64,000 nt of DNA, from assembly GCA_031216915.1 (NCBI GenBank), contig CM062290.1:167853453-167917452 (forward strand), in the 5' to 3' direction. This DNA comes from Pictodentalium vernedei. Lineage: Eukaryota > Mollusca > Scaphopoda > Dentaliida > Dentaliidae. The translations under genes and the position numbers were made by a program. Shown one piece after another: positions 32,061 to 43,289 of the stretch. Under the pieces are notes generated by a model. That model was given only the letters and a program-made list of their open reading frames with translations, searched no databases and was not told the DNA's origin. Numbering within the stretch: the first letter of the stretch is position 1; each line of letters opens with the position of its first letter.

Positions 32061-32368
32061 ATAGTTTCTATTTTTGATAGCTCGTGAAGTTCCTTTATCG
32101 GTGTCCATTTGGGTTTGCATAGTGCCATACGCAAGGCATAATTTTGAACCCTCTGTAGCTTCTGAATGTCGGTTTTGCTCAGATTACTTGTTATTATGGC
32201 ACCGTATTCTAGTACCGGACGTATGAATGATTTGTAGAGCTTGAGAAGCACATCTTTGTTTGCTCCCAATTTTTACCTCTGATCATCTTCGGAAAATTGA
32301 TACGTTTAGTAGCTCTAACCGAAATGGAGTTTACATGACCGTTTAGACTGATATTTTCTATCTAGTAT
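31877..32368 (-). pseudogene. LINE reverse transcriptase, C-terminal part
   Basis: On the minus strand the sequence from 32368 down codes NGHVNSISVRATKRINF, then, in a shifted frame, the open stretch 32269-31877 of 130 residues with LLKLYKSFIRPVLEYGA and DIQKLQRVQNYALRMAL. This is the thumb region that follows the catalytic domain in many non-LTR retrotransposons of the Jockey/CR1/I type. The catalytic part is absent: at 32369 the sequence passes directly into the 3' LTR of a Gypsy-type fossil. The LINE part that would precede this point lies on the plus strand at 54.5-55.25 kb. There is a frameshift near 32270, and a duplicated 3' end lies downstream. Confidence 0.82.
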
Positions 32369-33032
32369 TGTTCTGTTTGGACACAGGAAGGTAAGGATGC
32401 AATGGATTTGAAGAAATGATTAATCGGCATCTGCAATGTCTATAATCCAGGTTATGAACCACTAAATAAGTGAACACGTGACTTGGAGCATTTGACACAA
32501 AGTTGTGAGTAGGATCAAATGGGGCTGATCAGCTGATTGGTTAAATATATTTTGAATTTGAAACCATTAATTAAATTTTGATTTATCCACTTTAGAAAGG
32601 ATTAATAAGTTTGTTTGTAATTTGGTGCCGGAATGTGTGAGAATCTCTCAGAAACACGAAGCAATGGAAAAAAAGGTGTAAAGGTTATTTAGTGCAAGAC
32701 CATACGGTAGTTGTGAAAATTCGAAATTTAAACTGAAATTTCATGTGGCAACATATATTTTTTTCCAGTTTAATTTGTTCAAGAGATGATGTACTTTGTG
32801 AAGGTATAGGTATTTTTTTTTTCAAAATAACTTGGTGTGTTGTACAGAGAGTGAAAGGTTAAACACTGTGGTCGATGGGATTTATTTAGGCGTCCATAAC
32901 CTCCAAAAGCACATTGTACAATACAAAGCTACTCTCCTTTATTGAAAAGTTAGTCACTCACAGCGTAGAGAGTTATTGCCCCTACTCTGTTAAAGTCTGA
33001 GTACATAAAAGTCTGTAAATCAAGAAATTACA
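32369..33032 (-). repeat. 3' LTR of Gypsy-type fossil, enlarged by a MITE
   Basis: Read on the minus strand it starts TGTAATTTCTTG right after a purine tract (GGGGAAAA) and ends CAAACAGAACA. It carries AATAAA. Without the 452-bp insertion and its 4-bp duplication it is 208 bp long, the same as the LTR at 55247-55454, which it closely matches. Confidence 0.8.
32450..32901. mobile_element. 452-bp TIR element inside the LTR, TSD TCCA
   Basis: Ends GGTTATGAACCACTAAATAA and, inverted, GGTTATGGACGCCTAAATAA. TCCA flanks both sides (32446-32449, 32902-32905), and the other LTR has the uninterrupted site. The 4-bp duplication fits Sola- or Chapaev-like groups, but no transposase is present. Confidence 0.78.
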
Positions 33033-35750
33033 TTTTCCCCGGAGAAAAAGGATGTTAATATACATGGGGGATTACACATAGTCCATTCAAATAACCTGAG
33101 GGTTGTCTTGCACGTTGAGGGTACCTTCGCAAGGGCGTTGAATTATATGAAGGTTGATCATTAACTAACCGGGGCCAGTTAAAGGTGTTAAAACTTGATG
33201 CATTGCCAGTTTCACAACCCGTTGCAGATTGATTCTGACAAGGTTTCAAGTTAAGTGCGTATTTGACAATCCTGTTAGTGTGCCACTTTTGCCCAATACG
33301 AACAGTTACGATATTATTTTTGATATCTGTAATTACGGTCGGTTCAGAAAACTTAGAACTCAATTTGTGGCCATGCCTGACCATACCAAGTTTGTTTCTT
33401 ACTGAATTACCAATATGAAAATTGTGCTTTTTAACTTTCTTTTTAGTATCACACCAGTTTTTCATTTTAAGCTGGTTATTTCTAATGTTCTCAGATGTTC
33501 TGAAATATTTTTGTATCTGTATTGTCAGGCACTTCCACGCTATTAGGTTTGAATGAGGTCAATTTAGTCCTCATCCCTCTCCCGGTCATAATGTAATGTG
33601 GGGTGGAGTCAGTAGTAGAGTGGGTAGTTGAGCGAAGGGTCATTAATTTGAGTCTTCATGCCTCTTTCCAGCTATCGGTATCTTAACATTGTAACAGGGA
33701 TTTTATAGTACCATTTAATCTTTCAATAGAGCCGTTGGCCATGGGATGGTAATTTGGAGTTCTGACATGCTTTATACCATTTGACTGTAGGAAGGTTTTT
33801 AATGTCCGTAGTAATGGACTCTGGTAATCCCCAAACAGAGAACGTGGTTTTCAAAAACTTAATTATTTTACTTGATGTAATTACATCAGTGAAAAATATT
33901 TCAGGCCATTTACTGTAAAAGCATATCATGTTCACCAAAATACGCATGCCCTGGGGTGCGGTTACAAACGGACCTTGAATGTCTATAGCTAGATGTTGCC
34001 AAGTTTTTGCAGGTATATGTCTTAACCTGAGAGGTGTAGGAGTACCTTTTGTATCTTTATCGCTGTCCGCACAAAACACACAATTCCGAATAAAAGTCTC
34101 TATTTCGCTACTCATTCCTGGCCAGAATGAAGAGTCACGTAATCTCTGCTTCGTCTTAACTATGCCTACACGAGATTCATGAGCAAATTGCATAACGGTT
34201 TTTTTGTAGCTTGCAGGAATGACTGCACGATTACCATAACCGATGCAAATAGTTCCAAAAATGAACAAATTATCTTTCAACTTTAATATGGAATGCAATC
34301 TGATGTAATTTCAGCTTTCATTTGTAATTTCAGCTTTCATTGGCCAGTGACTTTCTAAATATTGTACAACTTTGCTTAAAACTGGATCTCTAAGTGTTTC
34401 TGATTGCAAAACTGTGAGTGATATAAATGTCGGCCCCACAAGAACGGAATCGACACTCTCCTCATCTACCGTTTGGCAATCGTGAACACAGGTATAATGG
34501 TCATCATTCAAAGTTCTCAAACGAGACAGTGCATCTGCAACGACATTCAGGTGTCCTTTCTTGTGTTGCATTTTAAAGTTGTAATCTAAGAGAATAGCAG
34601 CCCATCTAGCTATTCTGGCAGGCTTGTGACAAGAGTCACGCGATGACTGAAGTAATGCCAGAAGAGCACTATTATCTGTATAAAGTGTGAAGTTTCTGCC
34701 CTGTAGATACCTGTCCTATTTGCGGACCGCCCATACACATGCAACGGCTTCCTTCTCGCCAGTACTGTAATTACGTTCGTACGATGTAAGAATTTTTTAA
34801 GCGAAAGCTACGGGTTGCAATTTGCCTTCATTTGTTATTTGCGACAACTCGGCTCCCAGTGCGTAACCCGAGGCGTCACAAGTAACAACTATAGGCAAGT
34901 CTGGTCTGTAAAGAGCTAAAACAGGGGGGGGGGGGGGGGGGGGTTGTAAGTAATCGTTTAAGCTCTGCAAAAGCGTTTGTCATGTTATTCACCCCATTCC
35001 CATTCATGATTTTTCCTAGTAAGTTTTCTGAGTGGTTCGGTAATTTCAGCCAAATTGGGAATAAACTGGGAGTAATGGTTGAATAGCCCTAAAATTTGCT
35101 GAATTTCTCTAACACATGTAGGTTTGACCAAACCTGTAATTGCCCTGATATTATCCGGGAACACTTCTATTCCCTGACCAGAAACAATGAAACCTAACCA
35201 TTCAACTTTTGTTTGTTTGAACAAACATTTTGAGTTGCTCAATGTAAGATTATGAGCAGAGAGCCTTTGCACGTAAGTTATTATCATGTTCGGCTTCGTC
35301 TTTGCCGACAACCAAAATATCATCAAGAAGGTTGAATATCCCGAAACATCCATTAAGAACAATGTCCATCATTTTTTGGAATCCTCCAGGAAGGTCAGCG
35401 AGACCATACGGACCCCGTTTGTATCGATATAACCCGAATGGTGTAGCAAAATTTGTAAGTTTCATTGCTGAAGGATGAAATGGCAGCTGGTGATAAGCTG
35501 AGTTCATGTCAAGCTTAGTTATGATTTTTGCATTTTGTATAGATGCAAACAATGTTTCTATGTTTGGCAGCGGATACTTTCCGGGTACAATATTACGATT
35601 CACTGCACGGAAATCGATACATAGGCGAATCTTTCCATTTTTCCTATGGGAAATGACGATTGGGCTGACCCACCCCGCGTGCTCCACCTTTTCGATTACG
35701 TCGTTCCCCAGTAAATCGTTAATTTCAGCTTTCAAGCAATCAACATGTGC

Positions 35751-35850
35751 NNNNNNNNNNNNNNNNNNNNNNNNNNNNNNNNNNNNNNNNNNNNNNNNNN
35801 NNNNNNNNNNNNNNNNNNNNNNNNNNNNNNNNNNNNNNNNNNNNNNNNNN
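35751..35850. other. Assembly gap (100 N)
   Basis: A run of exactly 100 N, the conventional scaffold gap of unknown size. It abuts the Gypsy-type fossil and is one of the two candidate breakpoints of the inferred inversion or mis-join. Confidence 0.99.
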
Positions 35851-36985
35851 CAAAAGCTATCTAACTGTTTAGGAGAGTTGTTTTGATTTTAGAAGGGTTT
35901 TGTAATATGTTTTAACTATTGTTATTTTATGTACTTAGCAGATGCCTCTCTTATGTTTCTCACTGTTTGTATCATTTTATTTTTATGTAATTTATTCGGT
36001 AAAAACAATTTTAGAATTCTTTAACTTATCTTTCCTTTTAAAGTTTTCTCAATAAGTGAAGGGTGGTGGAAATAAATGCATAATGGGGACGGGTCAGTGG
36101 GTGATCCCATAGTGTCAGAACGCACTTGTTCCAGTCGTTTGTGTTTTTCCTCCCATTTGCATTTCTCAGAGATGATAATATTATTAAATACATAAAAATA
36201 TATTATGCGGCAATCAACTATTTTTACAAGATTATCACCCACTGAAGGTTGAATATGACTGGAACATCGTTGTTTCGTAGTAGTCAGAGTGGATTTCGAC
36301 AATGACGGACAACCCGATAGTACAAATTAACTGAGGTATGCAATCAAACAAGGTTTGATAAAATAAAAATAAGAAGCTTGCTCATCAGGCTTTATGCGGA
36401 TTGATTCGGTTGAGGAGGTTGATGTCGCCTTACACACAAATATCACTCCACAATAACACTGATCATAAGGAACAGATCAAGCAAAAGCAATTATTTATAC
36501 CTTCTTCAGATACTAAAGCTCACTTCCATTAATGAGGTGTTCACCCGACAGTGGCCGATAAAAGCCCAACCCATAAATGATATTCCAACCTATCTGCTTA
36601 TTGACAGACATGTACCAACACTACAAGTAATTATACAAGTAAATAGGTGAATAAATACGTTTTTGGTCAGCATATGCCAGACAAGAATATGATATTAGAA
36701 GCACACGCGTGTGGTGATGGTCTCTGAAGTTGAACACGTCTATAGTGGGTGCTTCATATTGGACTGTATCTCTATTTTTACACAACACAGCTTGGCGGAT
36801 TTATTAATTGTCCCACTGAGGTGTTCAATGTTAGCAGTAATTTAAGCAAATCTGTAATGCCATATCATGGGTTTACAGAAGGATGCAATCCAGAAATGAC
36901 CACTGTATGTGTTCCATCGGAGAAGACTTTTACTGTAGATAATGCCTGCTGATATCCCCCGTGTCCTGTTTTGCCAGCCCCTATC
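35851..36985. other. No confident gene
   Basis: A/T-rich single-copy sequence. Open frames at 36021-36302 (minus, 93 residues, basic N-terminus) and 36749-36952 (plus, 67 residues with six cysteines/prolines near the end) show no family signature. They could be exon fragments or chance. Confidence 0.4.
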
Positions 36986-36989
36986 AACA

Positions 36990-39900
36990 CATAACTACCA
37001 TTTAAAAGCCCAGGTAGAGGTCCCAAAAAAGGTTTTCTATCGGGCCAGTTGAACTGTCAATCGCCTCTATTCCAAAGGGGTCTCCATCAACGCCAAGAAC
37101 ATCCAGCGATGATTGCCAAGTATAGTAACTGTTTCTGATATACCCATTTGTGTCCTTGATGTTTTGTAACTGGCCCTTTTGGAAGTCTTAGCATGGTCCT
37201 AAATGATTTCCGATGGGGGCACCCGAGATGTCAATCTTTTTAGTCTTCGCTGCCTCTCATAAACCACAAAATATCTAGCTCTTTTCACAAACTTTGTTGA
37301 TATTTTGTAACTGACCCTTTTCGGGGTCTTAGTAGGGCTCGATATGGCGTCCGATTAGGGATGATGTCGTGTCAATTTTCTATTCCTCGGATGCAATCTA
37401 TCAGCAATAAAATATTTGATGATTTTTACCTATTTTTGTAACATTTTACAACTGAGCGTTTCAGGGCTTCAGTAGGGCCCATAAATAGGGTCGAAGGATG
37501 AACCCGAGGATTTGAATAATCTCGTAATTTACGGTGGCACCCTAGAAGGCCATTTGTTCTCAATATTTCAGCCAATAATTACCATTTTTGACCGTTTGGT
37601 CACTTTTAGAGTCCAATTTGGCCCCTAAAAAGGATCGGGAGGGTTAACGTTAGGATTTGAATAAGCTTATATTTTCGGGCGCTACCCTATAATAATAACA
37701 ATTATAATAATAAATACAGTTTAGAGCCGTGAATCCACCTAATTGCTCCCAGTCTTTAGACCAAAAAAAAAAAAGAAAAGAAAAAAAAAAAAAAAGAGAG
37801 AGAGAAAAAAAAAACGCCGTTTGTTCTGCAAATTTCCATCAATAATTATGACATTGACCATTTGGTCACTTTTAGGGTCCAATCTGGCCCCTAAAAATGG
37901 GCGGGAGGGTGAATCTTAGGACTTGAATAATCTTGCATTTTAGGGCGTCACCCTATAACGTCGTTTGTTAAGCGAACTTCGACCAACATTTACGATTTTG
38001 ATGATTTGGTCACTTTTAGGGTCCAATGTGACCCTAAAAAGGGGCAGGAGGGTGAACCTTAGGATTTGAATGATCTTGTATTTTAGGGCACCACCCTATA
38101 ACGCCAATTGTTCCGAGAATTACGATAAATAATTACGATTTTGACTTTGGTGACATTTAGAGTCCAATGAAGCCCCTAAAAAGCAGTGCAAGGGCGAACC
38201 TTAGGATTTGAATTATCTTGCAGTTTAGGGCACCCTATAACGCCGTTTGTTCCGCGAATTACCGTCAATAATTACGATTTTGACCATTTGGTCACTTTTA
38301 GGGTCCAATCTGGCCCCTAAGAAGGGGTGGGAGGGTGAACCTTAGGATTTGAATAATCTTGTATTTATGGCGCCACCCTATAAGGCCATTTGTTCCGCGA
38401 ATTTCCGTCAATAATAACGATTTTGACCATTTGGTCACTTTTAGGGTCCAATCTGGCCCCTAAAAAGGGGTGGGGGTGAACCTTAGGATTTGAATAATGT
38501 TGCATTTTAGGGCGCCAACCTATAACGCCGTTTGTTCCGCGAATTACGGCCAACAATTACGATTTTGACCATTTGGTCACTTTTAGGTTCCAATATGGGG
38601 TTGGAGGGTGAACCTTAGGATTTGAATGATCTTGTATTTTCGGGTGCCACCCTATGACGTCGTTTGTTCCGCGAATTTCCATCAATAATTACGATTTTGA
38701 CCATTTGGTCACTTTTAGGGTCCAATCTGGCCCCTAAGAAGGGGTGGGAGGGTGAACCTTAGGATTTGAATAATCTTGTATTTATGGCGCCACCCTATAA
38801 GGCCATTTGTTCCGCGAATTTCCGTCAATAATAACGATTTTGACCATTTGGTCACTTTTAGGGTCCAATCTGGCCCCTAAAAAGGGGGTGGGGGTGAACC
38901 TTAGGATTTGAATAATGTTGCATTTTAGGGCGCCAACCTATAACGCCGTTTGTTCCGCGAATTACGGCCAACAATTACGATTTTGACCATTTGGTCACTT
39001 TTAGGTTCCAATATGGGGTTGGAGGGTGAACCTTAGGATTTGAATGATCTTGTATTTTCGGGTGCCACCCTATGACGTCGTTTGTTCCGCGAATTTCCAT
39101 CAATAATTACGATTTTGACCATTTGGTCACTTTTAGGGTCCAATGTGGCCACTAAAAGGGGTGGGAGTGTGAACCTTAGGATTTGAATAATCTTTTATTT
39201 TAGGGCGCCACCGTATAACGCCGTGTGTTCGCCGAATTTCGGTCAATAATTACGATTTTGACCGTTTGGTCACATTAGGGTCCAATCTGGCCCATAAAAA
39301 GGGGTAGGAGGGCGAACCTTAGGATTTGAATAATCTTGCATTTTAGGGCGCCAACCTATAACGCCGTTTGTTCCGCGAATTACGGCCAACAGTTACGAGT
39401 TTGACCATTTGGTCACTTTTAGGGTCCAATACGGCCCCTAAAAAGGGATTGGAGGGTGAAGCTTAGGATTTGAATAATCTTGTATTTTAGGGCGCCACCC
39501 TATAAGGCCGTTTGTTCCGCGAATTTCCGTCAATAATTACGATTTTGACCATTTGGTCACTTTTAGGGTCCAATGTGGCCCCTAAAAAGGGGTGGGAGGG
39601 CGAACCTTAGGATTTGAATAATCTTGCACTATAGGGCACCACCCTATAACGCTGTTTGTTCCGCGAATTACGGCCAACAGTTACGAGTTTGACCATTTGG
39701 TCACTTTTAGGGTCCAATATGGCCCCTAAAAAGGGGTTGGAGGGTGAACCTTAGGATTTGAATAATCTTGTATTTTACGGCGCCACCCTATAAGGCCGTT
39801 TGTACCGCAAATTACCGTCAATAATTACGATTTTGACCATTTGGTCACTTTTAGGGTCCAATCTGGCCCCTAAGAAGGGGTGGAAGGGTGAACCTTAGGA

Positions 39901-42690
39901 TTTGAATAATCTTGTATTTATGGCGCCACCCTATAAGGCCGTTTGTTCTGCGAATTTCCGTCAATAATAACGATTTTGACCATTTGGTCACTTTTAGGGT
40001 CCAATCTGGCCCCTAAAAAGGGGTGGGGGTGAACCTTAGGATTTGAATAATGTTGCATTTTAGGGCGCCACCCTATAACGCCGTTTGTTCCGCGAATTAC
40101 GGCCAACAATTACGATTTTGACCATTTGGTCACTTTTAGGTTCCAATATGGCCCCTAAAAAGGGGTTGGAGGGTGAACCTTAGGATTTGAATGATCTTGT
40201 ATTTTCGGGTGCCACCCTATGACGCCGTTTGTTCCGGGAATTTCCATCAATAATTACGATTTTGACCATTTGGTCACTTTTAGGCTCCAATCTGGCCCCT
40301 AAAAAGGGGTGGGAATGTGAACCTTAGGATTTGAATAATCTTGTATTTTAGGGCGCCACCCTATATGGCCGTTTGCTCCGCGAATTTCCGTCAATAATTA
40401 CGATTTTGACCATTTGGTCACTTTTAGGGTCCAATGTGGCCCCTAAAAAGGGGTGGTAGTGTGAACCTTAGGATTTGAATAATCTTGTATTTTCGGGCGC
40501 CACCCTGTGACGCCGTTTGTTCCGCGAATTTCCATCAATAATTACGATTTTGACCATTTGGTCACTTTAAGGGTCCAATATGGCCCCTAAAAAGGGGTTG
40601 GAGGGTGAACCTTAGGATTTGAATAATCTTGTATTTTAGGGCGCCACCCTATAAGGCCGTTTGCTCCGCGAATTTCCGTCAATAATTACGATTTTGACCA
40701 TTTGGTCACTTTTAGGGTCCAATGTGGCCCCTAAAAAGGGGTGGTAGTGTGAACCTTTGGATTTGAATAATCTTGTATTTTAGGGCGCCACCCTATAAGG
40801 CCGTTTGTTCCGCGAATTTCCGTCAATAATTACGATTTTGACCATTTGGTCACTTTTAGGGTCCAATGAGGCCCCTAAAAAGGGGTGGAAGGGTGAACCT
40901 TAGGATTTGAATAATCTTGTATTTTCGGGCGCCACCCTGTGACGCCGTTTGTTCCGCGAATTTCCATCAATAATTACGATTTTGACCATTTGGTCACATT
41001 TAGGGTCCAATCTGGCCCCTAAAAAGGGGTGGGAGTGTGAACCTTAGGATTTGAATAATCTTGTATTTTAGGGCGCCACCCTATAAGGCCGTTTGCTCCG
41101 CGAATTTCCGTCAATAATTACGATTTTGACCATTTGGTCACTTTTAGGGTCCAATATGGCCCCTAAAAAGGGGTGGGAGTGTGAACCTTAGGATTTGAAT
41201 AATCTTGTATTTTAGGGTGCCACCCTATAACGCCGTGTGTTCGCCGAATTTCGGTCAAAAATTACGATTTTGACCATTTGGTCACTTTTAGGGTCCAATC
41301 TGACCCCTAAAAAGGGGTGGGAGTGTGAACCTTAGGATTTGAATAATCTTGTCTTTTAGGGCGCCACCCTATAAGGCCGTTTGTTCCGCGAATTACGGCT
41401 AACAGTTACGAGTTTGACCATTTGGTCACTTTTAGGGTCCAATATGGCCCCTAAAAAGGGGTTGGAGGGTGAACCTTAGGATTTGAATAATCTTGTATTT
41501 TAGGGCGCCACCCTATAAGGCCGTTTGTTCCGCGAATTTCCGTCAATAATTACGATTTTGCCCATTTGGTCACTTTTAGGGTCCAATGTGGCCCCTAAAA
41601 AGAGGTGGGAGGGTGAACCTTAGGATTTGAATAATCTTGTATTTTCGGGCGCCACCCTATGACGCCGTTTGTTCCGCGAATTTCCATCAATAATTACGAT
41701 TTTGACCATTTGGTCACTTTTAGGGTCCAATATGGCCCCTAAAAAGGGGTTGGAGGGTGAACCTTAGGATTTCAATAATCTTGTATTTTCGGGCGCCACC
41801 CTATGACGCCGTTTGTTCCGCGAATTTCCATCAATAATTACGATTTTGACCATTTGGTCACTTTTAGGGTCCAATATGGCCCCTAAAAAGGGGTTGGAGG
41901 GTGAACCTTAGGATTTGAATAATCTTGTATTTTAGGGCGCCACCTTATAAGGCCGTTTGCCCCGCGAATTTCCGTCAATAATTACGATTTTGACCATTTG
42001 GTCACTTTTAGGGTCCAATGTGGCCCCTAAAAAGGGGTGGTAGTGTGAACCTTAGGATTTGAATAATCTTGTATTTTAGGGCGCCACCCTATAAGGCCGT
42101 TTGTTCCGCGAATTTCCGTCAATAATTACGATTTTGACCATTTGGTCACTTTTAGGGTCCAATGTGGCCCCTAAAAAGGGGTGGGAGGGTGAACCTTAGG
42201 ATTTGAATAATCTTGTATTTTCGGGCGCCACCCTGTGACGCCGTTTGTTCCGCGAATTTCCATCAATAATTACGATTTTGACCATTTGGTCACGTTTAGG
42301 GTCCAATATGGCCCCTAAAAAGGGGTTGGAGGGTGAACCTTAGGATTTGAATAATCTTGTATTTTAGGGCGCCACCCTTTAAGGCCGTTTGTTCCGCGAA
42401 TTTCCGTCAATAATTACATTTTGACCATTTGGTCACTTTTAGGGTCCAATCTGGCCCCTAAAAAGGGGTGGGAGTGTGAACCTTAGGATTTGAATAATCT
42501 TGTATTTTAGGGCGCCACCCTATAAGGCCGTTTGCTCCGCGAATTTCCGTCAATAATTACGATTTTGACCATTTGGTCACTTTTAGGGTCCAATCTGGCC
42601 CCTAAAAAGGGGTGGGAGGGTGAACCTTAGGGTTTGAATAGTCCTGTGTCTTAGGGCGCCACCCAAGAAGGCCATTTATTTTTCGAATTT
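36990..42690. repeat. 144-bp satellite, array 1, about 36 clear copies
   Basis: The unit is 144 bp: GGCGCCACCCTATAA, CCGTTTGTTCCGCGAATT, CAATAATTACGATTTTGACC, ATTTGGTCACTTTTAGGGTCC, CCCCTAAAAAGGGG and GAACCTTAGGATTTGAATAA. Two small dyads lie in every unit (TGACCATTTGGTCA and CCCCTAAAAAGGGG). Units at 36990-37480 are strongly decayed and the centre is homogeneous, as expected when array edges escape homogenisation. Sub-variants (GAATTTCC vs GAATTACGGCC; ATAAGGCC vs ATAACGCC vs ATGACGCC) form higher-order blocks. Minus-strand frames of 63 residues recur with these blocks and are not genes. Confidence 0.97.
38300..39130. repeat. Higher-order repeat: adjacent 417-bp trimer blocks
   Basis: Two consecutive three-monomer blocks, marked by CCCCTAAGAAGGGG at about 38315 and 38732 and by a 15-bp deletion in the third monomer (CCAATATGGGGTTGG), are almost identical. 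Related blocks with the same marker sit near 39868 and, in the second array, near 62929. Confidence 0.85.
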
Positions 42691-42699
42691 CTGCTAAAT

Positions 42700-42885
42700 T
42701 TAGAAAGTCGAATAAGGAACTGGGAATAAGTAACGGATTTCACAGCGCTGAAATATGCCTGGGTATCATCATCATCACCAGCCATTATTCGTACCTTGGA
42801 CTCCAAGGTGTCAAGGCCAGTTAACACGCTTTGACCACTGTTATGAAATTTCCATCTAATATCCTGAGAACACTGCTAGGTCTGA
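42700..42885. other. Spacer between satellite and hAT element
   Basis: Single-copy sequence; no feature recognised. Confidence 0.5.
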
Positions 42886-43289
42886 ACTAGGGATGCGGAC
42901 CGGACCGCAAAAACCGGTACAGTCCGCGGTCCAGGGCCGGACCGCGGACCGTACCGCCGTCATTGGACCGCTTTGGACTGGTTCACACATGGCGGTCCGG
43001 TACTGAACCGGTTCGCAGACTTTAATTCATAGATGTATGTCTGCCGAGTACCGCCTCTGTCTTTTGATTCCACCGACTTAAGAGAATGTCTGATTGGAAC
43101 GCGCTTGGTTTAGTAAACTAACAATCTTCAAATACGACGATGTTACATGGCAAACGTTCACTGACTTGAGTGTTGGGTCGTTGATAGATGCCAGATGGTT
43201 CCAAATAAATCATTTGTAATTCTGTAATTCTACGTACCGGTCGTTTGTTTAAAATGTAGTATAACCGGTTGTTAAAATTTAAAATAATA

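Larger units (their letters stand above)
32369..35750 (-). mobile_element. Gypsy-type LTR retrotransposon fossil, pol and 3' LTR side
   Basis: Parts in order on the minus strand: reverse transcriptase (about 35735-34985), RNase H/connection region (about 34980-34310, ending near the typical VVADALSR phrase), integrase (34298-33723, with a zinc-binding CVFCADS region and a DIQGPF catalytic-core motif), a post-integrase stretch (33465-33055), polypurine tract and 3' LTR (33032-32369). It is broken, with roughly half a dozen interruptions, plus a long G run. The 5' side is cut off by the assembly gap at 35751-35850. It is inserted in a LINE. Sequence match between the LTRs suggests moderate age. 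A plus-strand gag/5' LTR piece of the same family lies at 55247-56290. Confidence 0.88.
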
